Positions 36,288 through 45,439 of a stretch of 64,000 bases of DNA are shown here, in pieces (the first letter of the stretch is position 1; each line of letters begins with the position of its first letter). The stretch lies in the NCBI GenBank assembly GCA_001829785.1, contig MICF01000003.1, positions 77,883 to 141,882 of the forward strand, in the 5' to 3' direction. The notes under the pieces are model-generated. The model worked only from the letters and a program-made list of their open reading frames with translations, made no database searches and was not told where the DNA came from. A program made the position numbers and the translations under genes. The stretch is from Sulfurimonas sp. RIFOXYD12_FULL_33_39 (GTDB lineage Bacteria; Campylobacterota; Campylobacteria; Campylobacterales; Sulfurimonadaceae).

Positions 36288-36960
36288 CTCTGTGTGACGG
36301 TAAAAAACACCCCATACCGTAAGGTTTTTTGGAGTAGTATTTTTTACCGTGTTCTACAATAAGAGCATGAAACTCTTGGTAAGTTATAAGAAGCTCTTTT
36401 TCATCTTTTATGCACTTTTTTAGGGAGTTTTGCATAAGAGACTTTATCTCAGCGTATTTTGCTCTCTCATCTACAAAGCCCAAATGAACAAGCATTCTCT
36501 TTGTATAGGCATCAACTTTAAACTCAAGTTGATTATAGCCGTATAAAAGCATAGAATCTGCCGTCTCTTCGCCGATACCTTTTACATGTAGAAGTGCTTC
36601 TCTTGTAGGAGTCTCACCGTTTAGGGTTTTGTAAAATTTGATAAACTCTAAAATATATTCTGCTTTTTGGTTGTAGTATCCAGATGGTCTGATGGCATCT
36701 TTTAGCTCATCTATATCCATTCTCTCAATCCTATCTACATGTAGAGCATTTTTAACATGTAGATTGTTTAACGATTTTACAACAGATGTAAAAGTTGTAT
36801 TTTGCGTTAGAATCGAGCCTAAGCAGACTTCAAATTTCTCATCTTTATTTCTTGGAAACATATAATCGAGTTTATGGTATCCGTAAACTGTAATCGGCCA
36901 CCAACCTTGTGCACCGTAAGTTTGATATAGAGTTTTGTACATGTTATATATTTTGCTCAT
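36280..36960 (-). CDS. Endonuclease III-like DNA glycosylase, MagIII type
   Basis: The 226-residue HhH-GPD protein has FEVCLGSILTQNTTFTSVVK, the hairpin LLHVKGIGEETADSMLLYGY (124-143) and the catalytic Asp150 in FKVDAYTKRML. The lysine that makes endonuclease III a lyase (the K of 'GVGRKTA') is replaced by Glu-Glu (131-132), and there is no four-cysteine iron cluster at the end. This matches the monofunctional 3-methyladenine glycosylase MagIII of Helicobacter pylori. It begins 4 bases before the end of the upstream transporter gene. Confidence 0.82.
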   Translation of the reverse strand: MSKIYNMYKTLYQTYGAQGWWPITVYGYHKLDYMFPRNKDEKFEVCLGSILTQNTTFTSVVKSLNNLHVKNALHVDRIERMDIDELKDAIRPSGYYNQKAEYILEFIKFYKTLNGETPTREALLHVKGIGEETADSMLLYGYNQLEFKVDAYTKRMLVHLGFVDERAKYAEIKSLMQNSLKKCIKDEKELLITYQEFHALIVEHGKKYYSKKPYGMGCFLPSHRVI

Positions 36961-37865
36961 AAATAGCCTAAAACCCTGATACCTATAAAAATCACGCCTA
37001 AAAAAAGAAGTGAGGAGATAAATACGAGTGCAGTTACAACTTTCGGTTTACAATCATAAAGAGAAGCAAAATTTACATTGGCAATTGCCAAAGGCATAAG
37101 AAGCTCTATAAAGATTATCCCTTTTATCATACTATCCATCTCAATACTATAAAGAATCAAAAAAGTAACTGCCGGTAAAAATAGAAATTTAATACCGATA
37201 ACCCACAGTGTAAGTCGCTTACCAATCTCTTTTGCTTCACTGCCGTAAAGATAAAGACCAAATAACAAAAGCTGCATAACAATAGAAGTATAAGCTCCCA
37301 TCATAAGAACTTTCATTATCTCATCACTCGGTTTATAGCCCTGCATACTAAGGATTATTGCCGCTGCTGCTGCCCATAAAATAGGGAGTTTAACTATATT
37401 TTTTAGTGAAGTTTTAACGTCAAAACTCCCTCTTGAGTAGTAGTAAACCCCGATAGTATATACCACAAACACGTTCATAAGATTTATAATAGTCGTGTAA
37501 GGGATGGACTCTTCTCCGAAAATAGCAATATTTAGAGGGATGCCCAAATTTCCAGTATTTCCTATAATAGCCGCAACTGTAGCAATGGAGTACTCTTTTT
37601 TATCCGAAAAAAGCTTTTTTGCAACAAGTGCTGAGATAACCAAAACAATAACAACTATAACGAAATATACGGACGGTGCATAAAGAAGCGTAACATCGAC
37701 AGGGCGAATAAGCAGTCCCCAAAATGTTAAAAAAATCTGTAAAAAATAGACATTTATAAGTGTTATAGTCTTATCATCAATAGCTTCTTTGAAGCTCATC
37801 TTTGCGACAAAACCTATAACTATAAATATATATATGCCGAGTATGGAAAATATTATTGAACTCAT
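36957..37865 (-). CDS. AEC (auxin efflux carrier) family transporter
   Basis: The 302-residue protein has about ten hydrophobic segments. Typical AEC parts are SILGIYIFIVIGFVAKMSF, GNTGNLGIPLNIAIFGEESI and the end LLMPLAIANVNFASLYDCKP. Family members export malate, malonate and similar acids; the substrate here is unknown. I take ATG 37865 rather than 37931, since the longer form would overlap the divergent thioredoxin promoter (TATAAT at 37888). It overlaps the downstream glycosylase gene by 4 bases. Confidence 0.8.
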   Translation of the reverse strand: MSSIIFSILGIYIFIVIGFVAKMSFKEAIDDKTITLINVYFLQIFLTFWGLLIRPVDVTLLYAPSVYFVIVVIVLVISALVAKKLFSDKKEYSIATVAAIIGNTGNLGIPLNIAIFGEESIPYTTIINLMNVFVVYTIGVYYYSRGSFDVKTSLKNIVKLPILWAAAAAIILSMQGYKPSDEIMKVLMMGAYTSIVMQLLLFGLYLYGSEAKEIGKRLTLWVIGIKFLFLPAVTFLILYSIEMDSMIKGIIFIELLMPLAIANVNFASLYDCKPKVVTALVFISSLLFLGVIFIGIRVLGYL

Positions 37866-37887
37866 AAAGGGATTATAACAGATAGTG

Positions 37888-37893
37888 TATAAT
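37888..37893 (+). promoter_or_regulatory. -10 element of the thioredoxin-like gene
   Basis: AGTGTATAAT, 28 bases before the ATG at 37922, with AAGAGG as binding site. Its presence also argues against the extended start of the divergent transporter gene. Confidence 0.55.
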
Positions 37894-37921
37894 TTCGTAC
37901 CAAAAAAAGAGGTTTTAAACA

Positions 37922-38242
37922 ATGCAAACAATAGAAAATATTAAAAAAACAATAGATGAAAACTTAGCCGTTGTGGTTTATTTTTCCGCACCTACATGTA
38001 ACGTTTGTCATGCGCTAAAACCAAAGCTTTTAGAAGCGATAGAGAATAATTTTGAGAAGTTTGAAATAGTAAGTATAGACACTTCGATAGATCAAGAGAT
38101 AGCCGCAAGTTTTAGCGTATTTGCAATTCCTACAGTTTTAATTTTTCTTGAGGGCAAAGAGTTTTTGAGAAAATCTCGTCACATGAGCATCGATGAGGTT
38201 ATAAGAGAGATTAAACGACCGTATGAGATTATGATGTCATAA
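37922..38242 (+). CDS. Thioredoxin-like protein with a CNVC active site
   Basis: The 106-residue protein has a thioredoxin fold: VVVYFSAPTCNVCHALKPKL holds the active-site motif CxxC as CNVC (about Cys26, Cys29), and FAIPTVLIFLEGKEF holds the cis-proline (near 75). A standard thioredoxin has WCGPC, so this may be a relative that reduces a special partner. There is no signal peptide, so it acts in the cytoplasm. It is divergent from the AEC transporter gene. Confidence 0.83.
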   Translation: MQTIENIKKTIDENLAVVVYFSAPTCNVCHALKPKLLEAIENNFEKFEIVSIDTSIDQEIAASFSVFAIPTVLIFLEGKEFLRKSRHMSIDEVIREIKRPYEIMMS

Positions 38243-38322
38243 TAGTTTTAAACTGTTATAATTTATTTTATTTTTATTATTAAGAGACTATAATTTAACA
38301 AATTATATTAAAGGAAGTTAAA

Positions 38323-38577
38323 ATGAAGTTGTTATTATGGTTGTTAATTGGATTTACTCTCTCTTTTGGAGCAGTTGATATAAATAAAGCGGATAAAAAA
38401 GAGCTAATGAGTATTAAAGGCATTGGGGATAAAAAAGCGGATATGATTCTTGATTATAGAAAAGAGCATAACTGTTTTAAAAGTGTAGATGAGATAAAAG
38501 AGGTTAAAGGTTTTGGAGATAAGTTTTTAGAAAAAAATAGAACAAATCTTACTGCTAGCGAGTGTAAGAAAAAGTAG
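38323..38577 (+). CDS. ComEA-like helix-hairpin-helix protein
   Basis: The 84-residue secreted protein has a signal peptide (KLLLWLLIGFTLSFGA) and one helix-hairpin-helix unit, DINKADKKELMSIKGIGDKK, with the second hairpin VDEIKEVKGFGDKFLE. ComEA binds double-stranded DNA in the periplasm during natural transformation. Two cysteines (C46 and C81) could form a disulfide. AAGGAAG precedes the ATG, and TATAAT boxes occur upstream at about 38257 and 38290. No other competence gene is nearby. Confidence 0.85.
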   Translation: MKLLLWLLIGFTLSFGAVDINKADKKELMSIKGIGDKKADMILDYRKEHNCFKSVDEIKEVKGFGDKFLEKNRTNLTASECKKK

Positions 38578-38585
38578 GTATCTAG

Positions 38586-40001
38586 TTATTTTTGCTCTAG
38601 TCTATTACGCCCTTTTGCCTTTGCCATGTAGAGTGCATTATCGGCTCTGGCAAAGGCACTGTCTGAATTAATATCATCATAAGACAGTGCCGTTAAACCT
38701 ATGCTAACTGTAAAATTTATATCTTTTTTATCAATAGTTATTATTTTATTTGAAACTTCTTCTCTAATTCTATTTGCTAAAATTGAGGCATTTGTAATAT
38801 CCGTATTTGGTAAAATCATAGCAAACTCCTCTCCGCCTACTCTTCCTGCTATATCTGTTTTACGCAGATTTTTTTTGATAATATCTGCAAACTTTTTTAG
38901 TACAAAGTCTCCCGTTAAATGACCAAGCGTATCATTGATTTGTTTAAATTTGTCCAAATCAAATATCATCAAAGAGGTTGTACTGTTTTTATCGCGCTTT
39001 ATTTTTAAGACCTCTTCTTCTAAGCGGCTTGTAAAATATCTTCTGTTATAAAGCTCTGTAAGATAATCCATAGTAGCTTGTTTTTCAAGTTTTTCTTGCA
39101 TCTCTTTTTGTGCCGTAATATCCAAAATACTCCATATCATCGCAGTTGAGTCTTTTGTCAACTCTATTTGAGAACCGACAAATTTGCACCAAATAAGTTT
39201 GCCGTCTTTTCTTTTTAACTGATGTTCCATGTTTATATAAGAACTTTTGTCGGTATTTAAAATTTTTTCTCTGGCGGTGTTGTAAGAGATATCATCTAAA
39301 TAATAAATTATTGCATTTTGTCCTACAAGTTCAGATTTTGAAAAACCTATAATTTCGCAGAATCGTTTATTAGTCATCAAAATTTGGCAACTGTCGTCTA
39401 TAAGCAATGTTCCAGATGCGTTATTTTCAAAAATCATTTCAAATTTTTGTTTTTCTAAAGATAGCTCGTCGAGAACAGATTGTCTTTCCAAAAATGAGCC
39501 TGCCCATCGAGATAACAACTTCATAAACTCATCATCTATTTTATTGTATTCTAAATGTCTGGCTTGTGCCGAAGAGAAGTTTATAGTTCCATATACTTTC
39601 GAGTTTACTCTGATTGGAGCACCTATGTATGATACAAGATTAAAATCTCTATGACATGGATGACCGATATATTTTGATTTTGTTACATCGGTAATTGCTA
39701 AAACATCATCTATCTCTAAAGTAGTTTTACAATATGTTGAGCCAAGCTCAAACAATTGTCCGTCAAATAGGGTATCAGGCGGTGATGATTGAACATCCAC
39801 CGTATAATCTTCTCCCACTATATGGCTGACAATGCCAAACTCTAAACCAAAATACTCTTTTCCTATTTCTAAAGCTTTTCTCAGTGTCTCTAACGGGCTT
39901 ATATCAGATATAGCTGCAATCTCGTTAAGTTGGTGCAATGCATTGTTTTGGCGTTCAATTATTTGTAGTTTATCAGGCAAAATATACATCCTATCACTCA
40001 T
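38586..40001 (-). CDS. Diguanylate cyclase with GAF and PAS domains
   Basis: It should make cyclic di-GMP. The 471-residue protein has a GAF domain (about 30-170, with VSYIGAPIRVNSKVYGTINF), a PAS domain (about 185-300, with LIDDSCQILMTNKRFCEIIG, then PAC), and a GGDEF domain (about 310-470). The active loop is RVGGEEF, and the start is marked DYLTELYNRRYF. The primary inhibitory site RxxD (five residues before the GGEEF) is RKTD. There is no membrane segment or receiver domain, so its signal is cytoplasmic. It is convergent with the ComEA-like gene. Confidence 0.92.
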   Translation of the reverse strand: MSDRMYILPDKLQIIERQNNALHQLNEIAAISDISPLETLRKALEIGKEYFGLEFGIVSHIVGEDYTVDVQSSPPDTLFDGQLFELGSTYCKTTLEIDDVLAITDVTKSKYIGHPCHRDFNLVSYIGAPIRVNSKVYGTINFSSAQARHLEYNKIDDEFMKLLSRWAGSFLERQSVLDELSLEKQKFEMIFENNASGTLLIDDSCQILMTNKRFCEIIGFSKSELVGQNAIIYYLDDISYNTAREKILNTDKSSYINMEHQLKRKDGKLIWCKFVGSQIELTKDSTAMIWSILDITAQKEMQEKLEKQATMDYLTELYNRRYFTSRLEEEVLKIKRDKNSTTSLMIFDLDKFKQINDTLGHLTGDFVLKKFADIIKKNLRKTDIAGRVGGEEFAMILPNTDITNASILANRIREEVSNKIITIDKKDINFTVSIGLTALSYDDINSDSAFARADNALYMAKAKGRNRLEQK

Positions 40002-40080
40002 TATATTAAAAGAGTAACAGAATATATCTATAAAATATATAAAAAAAGGTATATTTCATAGACTATATATAAGAAAAATG

Positions 40081-40830
40081 TTATTTCATAAAGGCAATGA
40101 GTGAAGCGGTAACAGCAACATTTAGTGATTCAACGCCTCTATTCATAGGGATACTTATTGAAGTGTTACATATTTTCTCAACTTCTTTGCTTACTCCTTC
40201 ACTTTCGTTTCCCAAAATAAATATGGATTTGTCACTTTTTTGCATATCATATATACTGTTTTTGGCATGTGAAGATAGAAGATAGATTTTTGTATCTTTT
40301 AACTCTTTTAGGGCTTCATCTAAGGTATTGCAGTAATAAATCGGAAGTTTAAAAAGTGTTCCGGCACTCGCTTTTATAACAAGAGGAGAGATTTTTGCAC
40401 TATTTTTCTTAGGAAGAATAATCCCATCGACATATCCTGCTGCACATGAACGTATAATCATTCCGAGGTTTTGAGGATTTTGGATACCGTCAAGTGCTAT
40501 AAGTTTGAACTTTTTTAGAGTCTTTATCTCTTTTGCGTTTTTGTAAGACGAAGCAATAATATCTATCGCAACACCTTGATCCTGCTTTGCATTTTTGCTT
40601 ATACGGCTTAATGCATTTTTATCATGATAGGTTACTTCAATGCCTCTTTTTTTTGCGAGAGAGAGTATAGTTTCAACTGCACCGTCGGTTTTATTGCTAT
40701 TTGACATGTGGAGCTTGTGTATCTCTATAGTAGCATCTTGCAAAACCTCTATAATAACATTTCTGCCGTAAAGTGTGATTATCTTTTCAAAGTACGCTCT
40801 TTTTTCTAAATACTCTTTTGAATCTTGCAA
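40081..40830 (-). CDS. SpoU (TrmH-like) 2'-O-ribose RNA methyltransferase
   Basis: It methylates a ribose in RNA, most likely 23S rRNA as RlmB does. The 249 residues contain the three SPOUT motifs: ALDGIQNPQNLGMIIRSCAA, ILGNESEGVSKEVEK, and IPMNRGVESLNVAVTASLIA, which forms the knot that holds AdoMet. The start is TTG 40830 with AAGG 7 bases upstream. The N-terminal substrate-binding domain is present. RlmB is my best guess but trm-type targets are possible. Confidence 0.86.
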   Translation of the reverse strand: MQDSKEYLEKRAYFEKIITLYGRNVIIEVLQDATIEIHKLHMSNSNKTDGAVETILSLAKKRGIEVTYHDKNALSRISKNAKQDQGVAIDIIASSYKNAKEIKTLKKFKLIALDGIQNPQNLGMIIRSCAAGYVDGIILPKKNSAKISPLVIKASAGTLFKLPIYYCNTLDEALKELKDTKIYLLSSHAKNSIYDMQKSDKSIFILGNESEGVSKEVEKICNTSISIPMNRGVESLNVAVTASLIAFMK

Positions 40831-40951
40831 ATTGGCACCTTTTAGTTATATATGGAATTTTACACTATTTTTCTGTTTTATTTATTTGCGTAAAAAATGC
40901 TTAGTTGATAAAATAGTGCTATACTCTAAAAAAGAAAAGCGGATAATTTGT

Positions 40952-41563
40952 ATGAGTACAAGAATAGATGAGATAGTAGCGCAAATAAAGAGCCTTGAAG
41001 ATGAACTTGTGGAGGAACTTAGAAAAAAGCAGGATGAATTTCTTTATACGCTTGAGGATAAAAAGGTAAAATTTCAAGAGAGCGTTATAAAAGAGGGAAG
41101 GTCTAGAATTGTAAGTTCCATAAAATACTTATCCTCTTTTCCTGTTTTGGCGATTTTTACGATTCCCTTTATTTGGTCGATAATGATTCCCGCGTTTCTT
41201 GTCGATATCTTTGTTAGTATCTATCAAATAGTCTGTTTTCCTATATACAAAATACCAAAAGTTAAAAGAAGTGATTATGTAGTCATAGACAGATATAATC
41301 TTTTTTATTTGGATAGAGTTGAGAAGATAAATTGTTTGTATTGTGAATATTTTAATGGTGTAATAGGTTATACAAGAGAGGTAGCGGCAAGAAGCGAACA
41401 GTTTTGGTGTCCCATAAAACACTCAAAACCGCAATTGGATATGCACTCAAGATATGATAAATTTTTTGATTTTGGCGATTATATCACATATAGAAAAGAG
41501 CTTGAAGATAGAAGAGCAGATTTTAAAGATTTACAAGAGGAAACAGAAGTGACTCAATCTTAA
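40952..41563 (+). CDS. Membrane protein with a possible metal site, upstream of copA
   Basis: ATG 40952 gives a 203-residue protein; the longer open frame upstream (from 40775) overlaps the methyltransferase gene and is not coding. It has an N-terminal coiled coil (about 1-45), two hydrophobic helices (about 60-100), and then cysteines C128 and C131 (NCLYC) and C153 with H157 (FWCPIKH). That spacing suggests a zinc or other metal site. I have seen the ARSEQFWCPIKH stretch in unnamed proteins from other bacteria but know no function. It lies 21 bases before copA and is probably co-transcribed with it. Confidence 0.68.
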   Translation: MSTRIDEIVAQIKSLEDELVEELRKKQDEFLYTLEDKKVKFQESVIKEGRSRIVSSIKYLSSFPVLAIFTIPFIWSIMIPAFLVDIFVSIYQIVCFPIYKIPKVKRSDYVVIDRYNLFYLDRVEKINCLYCEYFNGVIGYTREVAARSEQFWCPIKHSKPQLDMHSRYDKFFDFGDYITYRKELEDRRADFKDLQEETEVTQS

Positions 41564-41584
41564 TTAAATAAGGATGGCAACAAT

Positions 41585-43939
41585 ATGAAGAGTGATTTAA
41601 ATAAAAAACCCGTTCAGCTAAAAGATCCCGTTTGCGGTATGAATGTTTCTAATGATTCTAAATACTTTTATCATTACTTGGAAGATGATTACTATTTTTG
41701 CAGTGAACACTGCCTTACTAAATTTAAAGAAAATCCTCAAAAATATATACATGTTGATAACGAGCCAATCTGCACGGATGAGAATCTCTGCCATGTGAAT
41801 GTTCAAGCTTCCCATAAAACAGACGACAAAGTAACTTATACATGTCCTATGCATCCCGAAATAGTTCAAGACCACCCTGGAAGCTGTCCTAAATGTGGTA
41901 TGGCACTAGAACCTGTAGTTGCAAGAGCAGAGGAGAAAAATGAAGAACTCATAGATATGAGTCGTCGTTTCTGGGTTGGCACGGTTCTTTCTATTCCGGT
42001 CTTTGTTTTAGCAATGATTTCAGACTTATTGCCTGCATTACTGCCTGATGCGTTAAGCATGAAAATGATTCAATGGATAGAGTTCTTTCTAGCTACTCCT
42101 GTTGTGCTTTGGGGAGGTTGGCCATTTTTTGTCAGGGGTTACAAATCTCTGCAAACTATGAATCTAAATATGTTTACACTAATTGCTATAGGTGTTTTGG
42201 TTGCTTGGGTTTATAGCATAACAGCTCTGTTTATGCCGTATCTGTTTCCGCCAATGATGCAGATGAACGGTAGTGTACATGTCTATTTTGAAGCAGCAGC
42301 GGTAATAACAACGCTCGTGCTTTTAGGACAAGTTCTTGAACTTCGTGCCCGTTCACAAACAAATGATGCCATAAAACTTCTTCTTGAACTCTCTCCAAAC
42401 GAAGCACATCTAGTTAAGGAAGATGGAAGCCAAGAGGATATAGCGCTGGAAAAGGTTCAAGTCGGAGATATTTTGCGTATTTTGCCCGGTGAAAAAATAC
42501 CTGTTGACGGTATCGTAACTGAAGGCACAAGCAGTGTTGACGAGTCAATGGTCACCGGTGAACCGATTGCTGTTAAAAAGTTTGTCGGCGAGAAGCTTAT
42601 AGGTGCAACTATTAACGCTAACGGCTCTTTGCTTATGCAAGCTGATAGAGTCGGTGCAGATACACTGCTTGCACAGATTATAGATATGGTTTCACATGCA
42701 CAGCGTTCACGTGCACCTATACAACAACTAGCCGACAGAGTGTCCGGCTATTTTGTTCCTGCGGTACTCGGTATTAGTATAGTAACATTTTTTATCTGGT
42801 GGATGTGGGGAGCAGAGCCTCGTTTAGCGTATGGTATCGTCAGCGCAGTTTCGGTACTGATTATCGCATGTCCTTGCGCTCTTGGACTTGCTACTCCCAT
42901 CTCTATAATGGTAGCAACCGGACGAGGAGCTATGGAGGGGGTATTAATAAAAAATGCTGAAGTTTTAGAGATAATGCAAAAGGTTGATACGTTAGTCGTT
43001 GATAAAACAGGAACGCTTACAGAGGGCAAACCGAGAGTTGTTGAAGTACATGTAGAAGATGGATTTGATGAGGATAAGCTTTTGCATTTAGCTGCAAGTT
43101 TAGAGATGCTTAGTGAGCACCCGCTCTCAAAGGCCGTTGTAGATAGAGCTAAAGAGAGAGATATCGATTTTGCTAAAGCTGTTAACTTTACATCCGTAAG
43201 TGGAATGGGAATTACAGGTAAAGTAGATGAAAAGATTGTCGCAGTCGGTAATACAAAACTACTGGAGAGCTTAAATATAGATACGGTAAAACTATCAAAA
43301 CTCTCTGAAGAAAAGAGAGTTGAAGGCAAAATAGTCATGTTTGTCGCTATAGAATCGGTAGCGGCAGGTTTTATTGCACTAAGTGACCCCATAAAAGAGA
43401 CAACGGCTAAAGCCATCAATGATTTACATGTAGAGGGGATGAGAGTCGTTATGCTAACAGGCGATAGTCGCACCACGGCGGAGATTGTAGCAAAAAAACT
43501 AGGCATTGATGAAGTACATGCAGAGGTGTTACCAGAACAAAAAGCAGAGGTAATAAAAGAGCTTCAAGCACATGGACGAGTTGTAGCTATGGCCGGAGAT
43601 GGTATAAATGATGCACCTTCCCTTGCTCTTGCACATGTAGGCATAGCAATGGGAACCGGTACCGATGTTGCAATAGAGAGCGCCGGTATAACTTTGGTAA
43701 AAGGTGATTTGCGAGGTATAGTAAGAGCAAGACTCTTAAGCAGAGCAACAATGAAAAATATTAAACAAAATCTCTTTTTTGCATTTTTTTATAACTCTCT
43801 AGGAATCCCTATCGCCGCAGGAGTGCTGTATCCGTTCTTTGGGATACTTCTCTCTCCTATGATAGCCGCTGCAGCAATGAGTTTTAGTTCGGTATCGGTA
43901 ATTAGCAACTCTCTTAGGCTTAAAAAGATAAAATTATGA
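41585..43939 (+). CDS. copA: Copper-transporting P-type ATPase with YHS and metal-binding N-terminal domains
   Basis: It pumps copper or silver out of the cytoplasm. The 784-residue protein has, in order, a YHS domain (about 8-54, DPVCGM...FCSEHC), a short heavy-metal domain (about 84-110, [20 protein letters not shown]), eight hydrophobic helices, the actuator TGE ([14 protein letters not shown]), the transport motif [10 protein letters not shown], the phosphorylation motif DKTGTLT, the HP motif [10 protein letters not shown], and [11 protein letters not shown]. No classic GMxCxxC HMA domain is present. It follows the putative metal-site protein and overlaps the convergent yaaA by 6 bases. 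Confidence 0.93.
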   Translation: MKSDLNKKPVQLKDPVCGMNVSNDSKYFYHYLEDDYYFCSEHCLTKFKENPQKYIHVDNEPICTDENLCHVNVQASHKTDDKVTYTCPMHPEIVQDHPGSCPKCGMALEPVVARAEEKNEELIDMSRRFWVGTVLSIPVFVLAMISDLLPALLPDALSMKMIQWIEFFLATPVVLWGGWPFFVRGYKSLQTMNLNMFTLIAIGVLVAWVYSITALFMPYLFPPMMQMNGSVHVYFEAAAVITTLVLLGQVLELRARSQTNDAIKLLLELSPNEAHLVKEDGSQEDIALEKVQVGDILRILPGEKIPVDGIVTEGTSSVDESMVTGEPIAVKKFVGEKLIGATINANGSLLMQADRVGADTLLAQIIDMVSHAQRSRAPIQQLADRVSGYFVPAVLGISIVTFFIWWMWGAEPRLAYGIVSAVSVLIIACPCALGLATPISIMVATGRGAMEGVLIKNAEVLEIMQKVDTLVVDKTGTLTEGKPRVVEVHVEDGFDEDKLLHLAASLEMLSEHPLSKAVVDRAKERDIDFAKAVNFTSVSGMGITGKVDEKIVAVGNTKLLESLNIDTVKLSKLSEEKRVEGKIVMFVAIESVAAGFIALSDPIKETTAKAINDLHVEGMRVVMLTGDSRTTAEIVAKKLGIDEVHAEVLPEQKAEVIKELQAHGRVVAMAGDGINDAPSLALAHVGIAMGTGTDVAIESAGITLVKGDLRGIVRARLLSRATMKNIKQNLFFAFFYNSLGIPIAAGVLYPFFGILLSPMIAAAAMSFSSVSVISNSLRLKKIKL

Positions 43940-44665
43940 GTTTAAAATATTATATGTAATCTCTGTTTTGTTTTTTATGATTTTAATTTCTGCTACACTT
44001 AAACCTTCTATTTCTAAAGTCATAAACTCTTCTAGTGAGTTTATGCAGTTTTGTGCAACTGCTCTTAAAACTAAACCTCTGTACGCTTTTGCCCAGTGAC
44101 TCACGACTTTCCCCTCTTTTAAAAACTTCAGTGTCGAATATGGTTTTTTTATTTTGTAAAAGTTATCATAGTATCCTGCGCGAAGGTCTAAAATATCGCA
44201 ATTTGCAAGGTAAAGATCCAGTTGATATGAAAATCTATCTCTGTAAAATTTGTCAGGAATAAGCTCACCTATGTTATTTCCCTGTTTAACTTTATAGTTT
44301 GCTATATTATCACCGCCAAGAAGTGAACCATATAGGTTAGAAAAAATAATTGTATTACTCTTTAGATACTCTTTTGCAATTTCATTTAGTGAATTAAAGT
44401 CAAGATATTCATACGCTACTCCGTCATATCTCTCAATGGCAGACATAAGAGGCGAGTTGAAAATATCATACATGTATGGTTCGCAATCACTAAATTTTTT
44501 AAATCCGAAAAGTTCTTTAATTGCATTCTCATCTTTAGAGTAAATTATGTTGTTGTATTCGTTTAAGATTTTTTCTCTTGCACTATTTGAGCCAAATAGC
44601 TCTTTTTTTATCTCTTTGCCGCCGCTTTTTTTATTTTCTGACGGAGAAAATAGTATTTTTAACAT
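43934..44665 (-). CDS. yaaA: Peroxide stress protein YaaA (UPF0246)
   Basis: YaaA lowers free iron during peroxide stress in E. coli and binds DNA in structure. The 243-residue protein starts [16 protein letters not shown], the signature of the family, and has [20 protein letters not shown] and [18 protein letters not shown]. These match the 'NGLYGLLRPxDxIxxYRLEM' and 'WxxxxxxxL' patterns loosely, so it is a divergent member. It overlaps the end of copA by 6 bases. The next genes upstream are tRNAs on the other strand. Confidence 0.78.
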   Translation of the reverse strand: MLKILFSPSENKKSGGKEIKKELFGSNSAREKILNEYNNIIYSKDENAIKELFGFKKFSDCEPYMYDIFNSPLMSAIERYDGVAYEYLDFNSLNEIAKEYLKSNTIIFSNLYGSLLGGDNIANYKVKQGNNIGELIPDKFYRDRFSYQLDLYLANCDILDLRAGYYDNFYKIKKPYSTLKFLKEGKVVSHWAKAYRGLVLRAVAQNCINSLEEFMTLEIEGLSVAEIKIIKNKTEITYNILNS

Positions 44666-44768
44666 GTTGATTCAACCTTTTTAGTATGAATAAAATCAAT
44701 AAAACAGGGGTAATAATAGCCAAATTTACATAAACTATTAGATATTTAAAATTTTTACATAAAAACTC

Positions 44769-44797
44769 TTGACATTGAAAATATATTGCACTATAAT
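44769..44797 (+). promoter_or_regulatory. Consensus sigma-70 promoter of the tRNA operon
   Basis: TTGACA (44769-44774) and TATAAT (44792-44797) match the consensus perfectly with the ideal 17-base spacing. Transcription should begin near 44804, 11 bases before tRNA-Thr. Such a full consensus is unusual among the promoters in this window and fits a strongly expressed stable-RNA operon. Confidence 0.88.
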
Positions 44798-44814
44798 TCT
44801 GGCTCAAATTCGAT

Positions 44815-44891
44815 GCCGACATAGCTCAGTTGGCTAGAGCAGCTGATTTGTAATCAGCAGGCCCGGGGTTCAAATCCTCGTGTCGGCACCA
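44815..44891 (+). tRNA. tRNA-Thr (TGT)
   Basis: 77 bases with encoded CCA. The acceptor stem GCCGACA pairs with TGTCGGC, the D arm is GCTCAGTTGGCTAGAGC, and the anticodon loop TTTGTAA gives TGT. The T arm contains GGTTCAAATCC. First gene of the tRNA operon, 18 bases after the -10 box. Confidence 0.95.
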
Positions 44892-44935
44892 TTGAATTCG
44901 AGAATATTAGAAACAGTGTTAGACCAGATAAATCT

Positions 44936-45020
44936 GGTGAGATAGTCAAGTGGCCAACGACGGCGGACTGTAAATCCGCTCCCTACGGGTTCAGAGGTTC
45001 GACTCCTCTTCTCACCACCA
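44936..45020 (+). tRNA. tRNA-Tyr (GTA)
   Basis: 85 bases with encoded CCA and a long variable arm (class II). The acceptor GGTGAGA pairs with TCTCACC, the anticodon loop CTGTAAA gives GTA, and the T arm has GGTTCGACTCC. A perfect 7-bp dyad (44923-44938) overlaps its first three bases. Confidence 0.94.
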
Positions 45021-45034
45021 TTTCAATGGCATAT

Positions 45035-45111
45035 GCGGGCGTAGCTCAGTTGGCTAGAGCGTCAGCCTTCCAAGCTGAGGGTCGAGGGTTCGAGTCCCTT
45101 CACCCGCTCCA
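45035..45111 (+). tRNA. tRNA-Gly (TCC)
   Basis: 77 bases with encoded CCA. The anticodon loop CTTCCAA gives TCC, and the D and T arms are normal (GGTTCGAGTCC). The acceptor stem GCGGGCG against CACCCGC has one C-A mismatch at position 6-67. It is probably functional because only this pair is off. Confidence 0.92.
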
Positions 45112-45235
45112 TTGAAACATTCTGGAAGCTGAAGTACAATTTCAACTTACTTCATAATTATACTTTTTATATATATTAATATATAAATATTTATATAGCT
45201 TTCTGCACAAAATTCACTAATATTTAAAAATTATG

Positions 45236-45384
<149 letters not shown>

Positions 45385-45439
45385 AATAATTTTTTGGTAC
45401 AATTCCATTTCTATTCACAAAATAAAGTCGGAGGACACA

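Noticed and set aside
37866..37931. Extended start of the AEC transporter gene
   Set aside because: It would overlap the promoter and start of the divergent thioredoxin gene.
42748..43506. Minus-strand open frame of 252 codons
   Set aside because: It lies entirely antisense to copA and its translation has no coherent domain; copA has all P-type ATPase motifs in this region.
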